From the NCBI GenBank assembly GCA_015063035.1, contig SUTG01000001.1:62001-126000 (forward strand): a stretch of 64,000 bases of DNA, written 5' to 3'. The number at the start of each line of letters is the position of its first letter. Within the stretch, counting starts at the first letter, position 1. Positions 1 to 9,200 of the stretch are shown here, piece by piece. The translations under genes and the position numbers were made by a program. A model generated the notes under the pieces. The model had not been told where the DNA came from and did not search any database. It saw only the letters and a list, made by a program, of their open reading frames with translations. The stretch is from Methanobrevibacter olleyae (GTDB taxonomy: Archaea > Methanobacteriota > Methanobacteria > Methanobacteriales > Methanobacteriaceae).

Positions 1-485
1 TTAAAGAAGTTTGATAAAAGCTTTTTTTTACAATTTGTTCTTTTTTTAGATTTTTTCAGCGTTTTGTTTTATTTTTCTATCTATAATAATCAATTTTTAA
101 GATTTTTCTAGCTATTTTTATACAATTTTATTAAATGTATTTTATTAATTATAAAAACAATTTAAAAAATTTTATATATTAATAATAATATATATATAAA
201 ACATAAAGTACATTGGATATTTTTTCAATTAGGCTTTATATAAGGCATGCTAAGGAATTAGGATTTATATAAATTACCCTAAAACTATATAATTAAAATT
301 TATTAAAACTATCGAACTAAATTGAGATGTTACTTATATTATTTTTCCTAAATATATGTTTCTTAAAATGGAATTTGTTTAATCGATTCTTATCTTTTAA
401 ATGTTAAAATTCTTTTTATTCATATATTTTTAACTAAAATCCTATTTTCCTTGGCTTTTTCCTTATAGCAAAATGAGGTGAAACT
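1..485. other. AT-rich intergenic region upstream of the first adhesin
   Basis: No convincing coding sequence is seen on either strand. The stretch is almost entirely A/T with long T and A runs. The only structure I can support is a pair of TATA-like boxes (listed separately) and a GAGGTG ribosome binding site at 475-480, five bases before the TTG start of the adhesin gene. Confidence 0.6.
228..273 (+). promoter_or_regulatory. Duplicated TATA-like promoter of adhesin 1
   Basis: The motif AATTAGGnTTTATATAA occurs twice about 29 bases apart, with the TTTATATAA cores at 235-243 and 264-273. This matches the archaeal box A of methanogens and lies about 215-250 bases before the TTG start, which would leave a long 5' leader. 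It could mean two start sites or a duplicated promoter. Assignment rests on the motif alone. Confidence 0.4.
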
Positions 486-3400
486 TTGAAAATGAAAAAA
501 ACTTTTCTTATTTTATTAGTGTTATTATGTGCTGCAGCAATGGCAGTGTCATCTGTATCTGCAGCAAGCGATGATATGATATCAGATGATATCGCCATCA
601 TCGATGATAATGCTATGGAAGAAGTTATCTCAATGGAAACGGATGATTCTATATCTGATTCAATTGATGAAACAATTCAAACAGATATGGATAGTTCCGA
701 TGATAAGTCTTTAGGATCCGCTCCCTTGAAGGAAGGAGAAACAAACATTTACGTTTCAAAAACAGGAGATGATTCTAATGATGGATTAAGTGAAGAGAAC
801 GCTGTAGCAACCATTGCCAAAGCATATGAACTTGCTGGTGACGGTTCTACAATAAATATTGGTGCGGGTACATATGAGCAGTCCAGTTCCATTACTTTGG
901 ATAAATCAATTACCTTTAATGGTGCTGATGGCACTACAATCACAAGAACTGGAACTGCAAATGTATTTACCTATAGTGGAGATGATGCTAAAACATTCAC
1001 ATTAAACAATTTGATTTTCACTGCTCCTACAAAGCAAAACAACCCAATTATAAACATTGGCGGTGAAGGAGTATTGTTAATGAACAACTGTAAATTGACT
1101 GATGCAGTTCCTGGAAATGGTAATGGCGCAATAAAATTGTTTTATAATGCAAAAGCAACATTAGATGGCTGTGAATTCTATGGCCTTGTTGGTACCAGCT
1201 CCAGTGCTGCACCATATTTGGCAATTTCAGGTAACTCTGTAGTGGATGTTAAGAATTCCATTTTCCATGACATCGCTATTCCAGAGGGTTCCTTTTTAAG
1301 AGCAGTCATTTATGTAAATGCAGCCACTGCAACAGGCCTTGTTTCAAATTGCAAATTCTATAATATCAGTGGAAACACAATGGGTATCATAGAGAATAAG
1401 GCAGGTGTTTTAACAGTGTCTAACTGCAGTTTTGCAGATAATGATTTAACTGCTTCAAACTGTAAAGGATTAATTTACATTTCTCAAACATCCGCTCAAG
1501 GAAACAGCATCATAACAGGAAACGCATTCCATGACAATAATGGAGCATATGCAATTTGGGTTTCAGCAGCTCCTACCACTGTAGAAAACTGTGCATTTGA
1601 TTTAGCTGAAGGCCAATGTGCAATCGGTAACAACAAGAATGCAGAAGTGACTGCAAACTACAACTTCTACGGTACCAATGACAACCCAAGCCCATTCCTA
1701 GACAATGTGACAGCATCAAATTGGGTAATCATGTCCGCTAGTGCAAGTGCAGATTCTGTAGCTACTGACGATTCAATCACAATAACTGCAGACTTCAGCA
1801 AATACACTGATGGAACCACTACCGGTGACGTGACAGGCACCATGGCAGAAGTTCCTGTAAAATTCACTAATGCAGATGATACCAAAGGCAGTTTAGCTAA
1901 TGAGATTCTATACCAAGACAACAAGGCTATTGTTACCTACACTGGTATTGCAGAAGGTGCTGACACCATAACTGTAACTGCAGCAAGCGTATCAACTACC
2001 ATTCCAATCACTGTAATCGGAGGATCTGCTCCTAGTGGAAATGTCATTTATGTAAAACCGGACGGAAATGATGAAAACGATGGATTAAGTGAATCCACTG
2101 CAGTTAAAACAATTGCAAAAGCAGTGGCTATCGTAAATGCAGCTGAAGGCACTGATTTCACTATTTTAGTCTCAAATGGCGAATATGATATATCTAAAAT
2201 TGAAAGTCCTGCCGCTAAAAATGTAAACCTTATCGGTGAAAGCAGAGATGGTGTAATCCTTCATGCTTCAGGGACATATGGTATAAATGTTTACGAAGAC
2301 GACATTAGCTGGAATATTGAAAAAGTCACTATCTGTGATTTAAACAATACTGCAGGTACTTCCGCTGCTGTTAGATTCTTAGGAAACGGTACAAGTTCCA
2401 TAAATGATTGTGTAATTAAAAACATTACAGCGAAAAACGGTGCTTTATACCTTAATACAAAAGGTACTGTAAACATTTCAAATACAATAATTGAAAATAT
2501 TTACGGAGCTACATCAAGCAGTGCATCTTCCATTTATGTTTATGATTCCGGTACTTTTAACTTTGATAATATTGAAGTGTCTGGTTGTACTTTGGATGGA
2601 ACCGTCGCAGGTACAAGCACAGCTTATTACCTTAGAGCTATTTTCTATGTAAATGATTACTATGCAAGAATCAATTTATTCAATTCCAGAATAACTGATA
2701 ACATTGGACCTATTGGATCTATTATAGAATCCAGAGCTAATTTTAATATAGTCAACACCACTATTGCAAATAACTATATTAATACTTCTACTAATGGTAA
2801 TAATGGTGGGGAATATTTAATTTGGGCATCCAATGATAATTCTGCAATCAATATAAGTAATTCCATCATTGCAAACAATACTCTTGGCAAATCTACCAGA
2901 GGAGTATTCTATGCTCAAAAAGGAACTACCAATGTAGAATATTCCGCTATTTATGATAATTTCAATGCTGATGGCAGTGCTGCTGCACCAATTAGCGGAT
3001 CTTTAATCACTGCTAATTATGACTGGTGGGGAACTAATGACAACCCATCTTCATATGTAAACAATTGGGTTATCATGAATGTAGACCCTACCAGCAAAGA
3101 AGGAATTGAAATTGGAGATACAGTAACAATAACTGTAGACTTCAAGCATTACACTGACGGCACTACAGTCAGCGAACTTGAAAACAGCATTCCTGAACTT
3201 AAAGTAACTGCTGCTGCAACCAGTGGAACTTTAGATAAGGCTGAAGCAATCACTGAAAACAATCAGGCTAGCTTTACATACACTGCTGCAGCTGGTGGCG
3301 AAGACACTGTAAACATCGCATCAGGTTCTGCAACTGCACCTATAGCTATTGTAGTAAACATGCCTATACCTGCTCATGACGTTTACGTTTCCAAAGATGG

Positions 3401-6400
3401 AAATGATGAAAACGACGGTAGTGAGGAATCTCCTGTAGCAACTATTGCAAAGGCTATTGAAATAGCTTCAAGTGATGCTGGAACCGGCAACATATTCATA
3501 AATGCTGGAACCTACACTGAAACAGGATTCACAATCGCTAAAGACTTGACAATTACCGGTGTCGGTGAAGTTATAATCGATGCAAACAATGAAACCGCAA
3601 AGATGTTCACCATTTCTGAAGGTGTAGCCAGCTTTGCACTCAACAATCTTGCAATCACAAAAGCAAACCAAAACTACGGCGCTGTATTGTACAACTACTA
3701 CACTGCTGATGTTGTATTTAACAACGTAAACATCACTGAATCCTATGCAAACGGATGGAGCGGATCTGCTCTTATTGTAAGCAAAGGAAAATTGACCATT
3801 AAGGATTCCAAGATTTCCAACAATGGCCCTATAAGCGCTTTAATCTACAACAATGGCGGAACCTTGATCATTAACAACACTGCATTTGAAAACATTGCAG
3901 CAAACACAAGCACTTCCTGCAATGGTGCAATCGAAAGCACTGGAAACGCTGTCGTAGTAATTGAAAACTCTAAGTTCACCAATATTGGAGCGGTTAGAGG
4001 AGCAGTTTACTCTGGCGCTAGCGATACTGGAAGCTTAACCATCATAGGTTCAAACTTTGAAAACTGCACTGCATTATTGGATGGAAACAACTTTGGATAT
4101 GGTGGAGCTGTACACTCTCAAGTTGCACTCACTATTGACAAGTCCACTTTCAAAAACAGCAAATCATACAGAGACGGTGCTGCTGTCTATGTAACAAAAG
4201 CTGCAACAATCACCAATTCAGTATTCATGGGCGGTGACTCTCAAGATGGAGACACTGCAGAAATCTATGCAACCGGCGACTTGACCTTAAACAACAACAT
4301 TCTTCTTAAATCAAGTGATGATAAATACCTTGTCAAAACAGGAAGCGGAACCGTAGATGCTAAAAACAACTACTGGGGAAGCAATGACCCAAGCGCTTTA
4401 GTAAGTGGATTCACTTTAGAAAACTGGGTTATCATGAATGTTGAACCTACCTCTACAGAAGGAGCTATTGGTCAAGCAGTAGAATTAAATGTTGACTTCA
4501 AGCACACTCAAAACGCTGAAGGAACCATAAGTGACTTGTCTGGAACCTTGCCGCAAGAGTTAACAGTTTACGCTGAATCAGCAAACGGTACCATAGGCGA
4601 AAGCCCAATAACCACTACTGATTTAGCTGGAAAAATCATCTTCACACCTGAATTCAGTGGAGAAAACATTGTAAACATCTACACTGATGCAAGCAATAAG
4701 GTCCCTGTAACTGTAATTGTAGCTGAACCTTACACAGGCCCTATCTATGTATCCAAAGACGGTTCTGACACTAACGACGGTTCTGAAGACGCTCCTGTAG
4801 CAAGCATTGCAAAAGCAGTTGAACTTGCACAGGCAGGATCAGGCAAAGTAATCATCAAGGAAGGAAGCTATAACGAAAACAACATTACAATAAACAGTGA
4901 AGTTCCACTTACAATCACTGGAGAAGGCAATGTTGTAATCGATGGTACAGGATTAGGAACCTCAAGCATCTTCATCATTAAAACAAGCCAAGCTGTTGTC
5001 ATTGAAAACATCAAATTCACTAACAATAAGGCTAAATACGGTGCAGCTATTGATGTTGAAGGTTCACGTAATGCCTTATTGACTGTTGATTTAACTATTG
5101 ACAATTGTGTATTCGAAAAATTAGAAGCTACCAGCCAAGGTGGTGCTGTTTACGCTACTTACCTCGATGGTAAATTGGTAATCAACAATTCAGTTTTCAC
5201 AACCAACAATGCTTCAGGTTGGGCTGGAGCATTAGCTGTTACATACTCCGCTTATGAGGATGCTCTTGATTTGGTAATCAACAACACCTCATTTGAAAAT
5301 AACTTCGGTAACAATGGTGGTGCAGGATACTTGATGGCAAACACCATCACTATTGAAAATTCCAATTTCACCCATAACGGTGCAAAATACTATCCTGGTG
5401 CATTAGTACTTTATAACTGTACAGCTACTGTCGATAACTGTATTTTCACAGACAACAATGCATCAAAACAATCCGCTGCCATTACAGTTCAAGGTGTAAG
5501 CAATCAGCCAGTAGCAACTGCAACCATCACCAACTCAGTTATAGAAAACAATGTTGGCTTAACCGAAAAGGCAGCAGCTATTTATGTAGACATTGCTACT
5601 GTGGAAATTTCATACTGTTCTATAGTAAACGAACATGCAATTGAAACTCGTACTGGAACTGGCTATGGCGGTTCATATTCCCAAGGTGTTGTAATTGCAA
5701 ACAACAACTGGTTTGGAACCAATGACCCAACAACTGTAGTAAACGGTACCAACATTACTATAGAGAAATGGGTAATAATGAATGTGGATGCAAACGCTAC
5801 AGATGTAATTCCAGGCGATGAAGTGAAATTGACTGTTGACTTCAATCACGTAATGACCTCTGCTGGTGAAATCGGAGAATTGACTGGTGGAGCAATTCCT
5901 AAAGAAGCATACACTGTTACATTTGCTGCAGAAAACGGTACTGTTACCCCTGAAACCCTAACAATCAATAATGGTGAAAGTGGAAATGCAGTATTCACTG
6001 CAAGCGATTACAATGCAAAAGTAACTGCAACATGCGCTCAAGCAAGTAAAGACATCATCTTTGTTGGAGAAATCCCTGAACCTTACACTGGAATCGTTTA
6101 TGTATCCCCTGATGGATCTGACAGAAACAACGGTTCTGAAGAAGCTCCTGTAGCAAGCATTGCAAAAGCTATTGCAATTGCCACTGCTGAAACCGGATCT
6201 GGCCAAATCTTAATTAAGGAAGGTACCTACAAAGGAACCGATTACTTAATAAGCAAAGATTTAGCTATTGTCGGTGAAGGAAATGTCGTAATCGATGGAG
6301 AAGGCCAAGGAAGACTCTTCTACATGAGCTATGGTGCTGATGTCGCTAAATTCTCACTTAGCAATCTAGTTCTCACTGGTGCAAACCATGGATATGGTGC

Positions 6401-8894
6401 AGCTGTATACTCCTTTGCAAAAGAAACAGTATTGGACAATGTAACCATAATCAACAACCCTGGTTCTGGAGATTTAATTACCACATACGGCAACTTGACC
6501 ATTAAGGACAGTGAGGTTTCCGGCCATAACGGTGGAGATGTAATCCAGACTTCCGGTGATGCAACCATTATCATAAACAACACTATATTCAAGGATAATG
6601 AAGTTACTGCATCCACTTCCGATTATGGAATCGTATATGTCTCAAGCGGAAAAGCTAACCTAATTATAGAAAATTCCAAATTCTATAACAACAAGGCAAG
6701 ACAAGGTATTGTAATAGGCAGTTCTGATGCTAACATCACTGTAAAAGGCTCCCAGTTCATCAACAACACTAACACTGTATCCTACGGTGGAGCTATTCGT
6801 GCTTCTAACAAATTGGATGTAACCGAATCAGTATTCATCAACAACAATGCATACAGGGATGGTGGAGCTATTTACATAGGATTCCGTGGAGATGCAACAA
6901 TCACAAGTTCCATGTTTGCAAACAACTCTGCTGGAACAAGTTATGATGGTGATGCAATCTACAACGGCAACAAGGCAACTGTAAACTACTGTATCTTACT
7001 CACCAACACTACCGGCAAACTCATCTTCAACGATGGTGAAGACAATGTCGTAAATGCTCAATACAACTGGTGGGGAACCAATGACAATCCTAAATCATTA
7101 ACAGGATCCGGCACCTACGAAGACGACTACTACGATGAAGTGGATTGCGCTGAAGTGGATGTATCAAATTGGATTGTCATGAATGTTGTAGCAGACACTT
7201 CCAATGTCCAAACAGGCGCTCAAGTTCCTATCACTATAGACTTCAACCACTATCTTGACAGCACTACTAGTGAAATCAAAGAGCTTGAGACCAAATTGGC
7301 ACAGGAATTAACTGTTGACTTAGCTTCCGCAACCGGCAGCCTAGACAAGACTGCTGTAGAAACCGTTGGCTTAGTGGCTCAATCCACTTACACTGCAGCA
7401 GAAGGCCAAAACAGCATCAGCGTCAAATCTTCTGATGCAATGGTAGGCATTGAATTCAATGCAGTAACTCCTAAGGACACCATTTTAGATGCTGAAGATG
7501 AAATCACTGTCAACTTTGGTGAAGGTGTCTTGAGTGTTGGATTGACCAGTGAAGGTGCTCCTGTAGCAGGAAAAACAATCACTGTAAAGGTAAATGATGA
7601 AATCAGCTTAACTGGAATCACTGATGAGTCAGGTATTGCAAGCATTGACTTAAGCTCAGTTCCTTTAGGAACCTATAATGCAGAAATCAGCTTTGCTGGA
7701 GACATTAATTATAATCCTTCAAGTGCAACTGTAAGGATAACTGTCAAGGAAGCCCCTAAAACCGCTGAAGATCTTCAAAAACTAATTGATGAAACCCCTG
7801 CTGGTGGAGTATTGAACTTAAGCAATATGGAATTTGCAGACATTTCAGGAATCAACATCACTAAAGACATTGCTATTGTTGCTGACAATGTATCAATTGC
7901 AACTGCTGGTGATGGAAACCCTGTATTCAACATTGCATCCAATGTAAGCAATGTAAGCATCAGCGGTGTTGAATTCATTGCAAACAACGGTGATGTCCTT
8001 GTAAAAGCTACAGCTACAAACGGAACTGATGACTTGTCCATTGTAAACCCAGCTATTGAGCTTACAAACAACACTGTAAGCACTGCAAATGAAAATGTCG
8101 TGCCATCTTCAATTACATTATTCGAACTTGAATCCGAAAGGGCAGTCCTTGCTCCTTCCAACCCAATAAACATCAAGGACAATAATTTGCCAGAAGGTGC
8201 AAAAGCATTTGACTTTGAAATAGCAGGATTGAACGATGGAAATGGAATCAATATCCCGCAAGGCGGAAACATCAATACCAATGGCTCAAGTGGAGGAACA
8301 ACTCCAAAGATAGCTACAAGCATTGTAGCAAAAGCTATTAAAACCACTACTGTCAATACCAAGATCAACGGTAAGAAAGCTGGTAAGAACTACTCAATTA
8401 CCTTAAAAGACAGTAAAGGAAATGTTTTAGCTGGAAAACAAGTATTGATTTCCTTCAACGGCAAGATCTACAAACGCACCACCAATGCTAAAGGTGTTGC
8501 AACCATTAAGATTGCCCTTGCTAAGAAAGGAACTTACCCAGTTGTAGTTTCATTCCTCGGTGATGAGAAATACAATGGAAGCTTTGTTGTAGCTAAAGTT
8601 AAAGTCAACCCACAAAAGGTCAAATTGACTGTAGCTAAGAAAACATACAAAAGAAGCAAGAAAACCAAATACTTGTATGCTACCCTTAAGGCTACCAACA
8701 AGAAAGCCATTAAAGGTAAAAAGCTTGTCTTCATTATCAATAAGAAGAAATACACTGCAAAAACCAACAAAAAAGGAATTGCAAAAGTGAAAGTCAAGTT
8801 ATCCAAGAGGAAAACCTACAAGTTCACTGTAAAATTCTTAGGAGACAACACCTTTAAGAAAATCACTAAAAAAGGAAAAGTCAAAATAAAATAA
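486..8894 (+). CDS. Giant secreted adhesin-like protein, beta-helix repeats (2802 aa)
   Basis: Predicted surface protein. An N-terminal signal peptide (Lys-rich start, hydrophobic core, VSSVSAA near residue 27) is followed by an acidic Ser/Asp linker. Five modules of about 430-455 aa begin with IYVSKxGxDxNDG and a PVATIAKAIEIA-like helix near residues 87, 519, 964, 1419 and 1871. Each continues as Asn-rich right-handed beta-helix (pectate-lyase/PMP-like) coils and closes with an NNYWGTNDNP and NWVIMNV segment. Ig-like domains follow from about residue 2320, with Lys-rich Big-type repeats at the end. No anchor or sortase motif is visible. The TTG start at 486 is preferred over ATG at 492 because GAGGTG lies five bases upstream and the next adhesin has the same arrangement. 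Such proteins are abundant in Methanobrevibacter; ligand and attachment are unknown. Confidence 0.9.
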   Translation: MKMKKTFLILLVLLCAAAMAVSSVSAASDDMISDDIAIIDDNAMEEVISMETDDSISDSIDETIQTDMDSSDDKSLGSAPLKEGETNIYVSKTGDDSNDGLSEENAVATIAKAYELAGDGSTINIGAGTYEQSSSITLDKSITFNGADGTTITRTGTANVFTYSGDDAKTFTLNNLIFTAPTKQNNPIINIGGEGVLLMNNCKLTDAVPGNGNGAIKLFYNAKATLDGCEFYGLVGTSSSAAPYLAISGNSVVDVKNSIFHDIAIPEGSFLRAVIYVNAATATGLVSNCKFYNISGNTMGIIENKAGVLTVSNCSFADNDLTASNCKGLIYISQTSAQGNSIITGNAFHDNNGAYAIWVSAAPTTVENCAFDLAEGQCAIGNNKNAEVTANYNFYGTNDNPSPFLDNVTASNWVIMSASASADSVATDDSITITADFSKYTDGTTTGDVTGTMAEVPVKFTNADDTKGSLANEILYQDNKAIVTYTGIAEGADTITVTAASVSTTIPITVIGGSAPSGNVIYVKPDGNDENDGLSESTAVKTIAKAVAIVNAAEGTDFTILVSNGEYDISKIESPAAKNVNLIGESRDGVILHASGTYGINVYEDDISWNIEKVTICDLNNTAGTSAAVRFLGNGTSSINDCVIKNITAKNGALYLNTKGTVNISNTIIENIYGATSSSASSIYVYDSGTFNFDNIEVSGCTLDGTVAGTSTAYYLRAIFYVNDYYARINLFNSRITDNIGPIGSIIESRANFNIVNTTIANNYINTSTNGNNGGEYLIWASNDNSAINISNSIIANNTLGKSTRGVFYAQKGTTNVEYSAIYDNFNADGSAAAPISGSLITANYDWWGTNDNPSSYVNNWVIMNVDPTSKEGIEIGDTVTITVDFKHYTDGTTVSELENSIPELKVTAAATSGTLDKAEAITENNQASFTYTAAAGGEDTVNIASGSATAPIAIVVNMPIPAHDVYVSKDGNDENDGSEESPVATIAKAIEIASSDAGTGNIFINAGTYTETGFTIAKDLTITGVGEVIIDANNETAKMFTISEGVASFALNNLAITKANQNYGAVLYNYYTADVVFNNVNITESYANGWSGSALIVSKGKLTIKDSKISNNGPISALIYNNGGTLIINNTAFENIAANTSTSCNGAIESTGNAVVVIENSKFTNIGAVRGAVYSGASDTGSLTIIGSNFENCTALLDGNNFGYGGAVHSQVALTIDKSTFKNSKSYRDGAAVYVTKAATITNSVFMGGDSQDGDTAEIYATGDLTLNNNILLKSSDDKYLVKTGSGTVDAKNNYWGSNDPSALVSGFTLENWVIMNVEPTSTEGAIGQAVELNVDFKHTQNAEGTISDLSGTLPQELTVYAESANGTIGESPITTTDLAGKIIFTPEFSGENIVNIYTDASNKVPVTVIVAEPYTGPIYVSKDGSDTNDGSEDAPVASIAKAVELAQAGSGKVIIKEGSYNENNITINSEVPLTITGEGNVVIDGTGLGTSSIFIIKTSQAVVIENIKFTNNKAKYGAAIDVEGSRNALLTVDLTIDNCVFEKLEATSQGGAVYATYLDGKLVINNSVFTTNNASGWAGALAVTYSAYEDALDLVINNTSFENNFGNNGGAGYLMANTITIENSNFTHNGAKYYPGALVLYNCTATVDNCIFTDNNASKQSAAITVQGVSNQPVATATITNSVIENNVGLTEKAAAIYVDIATVEISYCSIVNEHAIETRTGTGYGGSYSQGVVIANNNWFGTNDPTTVVNGTNITIEKWVIMNVDANATDVIPGDEVKLTVDFNHVMTSAGEIGELTGGAIPKEAYTVTFAAENGTVTPETLTINNGESGNAVFTASDYNAKVTATCAQASKDIIFVGEIPEPYTGIVYVSPDGSDRNNGSEEAPVASIAKAIAIATAETGSGQILIKEGTYKGTDYLISKDLAIVGEGNVVIDGEGQGRLFYMSYGADVAKFSLSNLVLTGANHGYGAAVYSFAKETVLDNVTIINNPGSGDLITTYGNLTIKDSEVSGHNGGDVIQTSGDATIIINNTIFKDNEVTASTSDYGIVYVSSGKANLIIENSKFYNNKARQGIVIGSSDANITVKGSQFINNTNTVSYGGAIRASNKLDVTESVFINNNAYRDGGAIYIGFRGDATITSSMFANNSAGTSYDGDAIYNGNKATVNYCILLTNTTGKLIFNDGEDNVVNAQYNWWGTNDNPKSLTGSGTYEDDYYDEVDCAEVDVSNWIVMNVVADTSNVQTGAQVPITIDFNHYLDSTTSEIKELETKLAQELTVDLASATGSLDKTAVETVGLVAQSTYTAAEGQNSISVKSSDAMVGIEFNAVTPKDTILDAEDEITVNFGEGVLSVGLTSEGAPVAGKTITVKVNDEISLTGITDESGIASIDLSSVPLGTYNAEISFAGDINYNPSSATVRITVKEAPKTAEDLQKLIDETPAGGVLNLSNMEFADISGINITKDIAIVADNVSIATAGDGNPVFNIASNVSNVSISGVEFIANNGDVLVKATATNGTDDLSIVNPAIELTNNTVSTANENVVPSSITLFELESERAVLAPSNPINIKDNNLPEGAKAFDFEIAGLNDGNGINIPQGGNINTNGSSGGTTPKIATSIVAKAIKTTTVNTKINGKKAGKNYSITLKDSKGNVLAGKQVLISFNGKIYKRTTNAKGVATIKIALAKKGTYPVVVSFLGDEKYNGSFVVAKVKVNPQKVKLTVAKKTYKRSKKTKYLYATLKATNKKAIKGKKLVFIINKKKYTAKTNKKGIAKVKVKLSKRKTYKFTVKFLGDNTFKKITKKGKVKIK

Positions 8895-8904
8895 ACAATT
8901 GAAA

Positions 8905-8944
8905 AAGAATAGATAATAGTTTTTAAGCTATTTTATCTATTCTT
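8905..8944 (+). terminator. Hairpin terminator after adhesin 1
   Basis: A perfect 12-bp inverted repeat (AAGAATAGATAA at 8905-8916, TTATCTATTCTT at 8933-8944) is followed by a T-rich run to 8960, ten bases after the stop codon. It looks like an intrinsic-type terminator; archaea mainly need the T tract. Confidence 0.6.
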
Positions 8945-8949
8945 ATATT

Positions 8950-9102
8950 TTATTTTTTTTAATAAGTAATTTTGAGGGTATGATAAGTTAATTAAATGAT
9001 TATTTTTTTTTAATATGTAATTTTGAGGGTATGATAAGTTAATTAAATGATTATTTTTTTTTAATATGTAATTTTGAGGGTATGATAAGTTAATTAAATG
9101 AT
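8950..9102. repeat. Tandem repeat, 51-nt unit, three copies
   Basis: Three nearly identical copies of a 51-nt unit containing TTTGAGGGTATGATAAGTTA, with that motif starting at 8971, 9022 and 9073. Each copy begins with a T-run. The array fills most of the 306-nt gap between the first two adhesin genes. No coding potential was found. Confidence 0.9.
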
Positions 9103-9200
9103 CAAGATTGAATTTTAAAATTTTAGTACTGAAAGATGCTTGAATTTTAAAATTTAATTAGATATGATAAATTGTTAAATTCTTAAAATGAGGTGTAAGT

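Noticed and set aside
7775-8368. 197-codon antisense frame inside the first adhesin
   Set aside because: It mirrors the Asn/Thr-rich coding strand, has no ribosome binding site and no family-like features.
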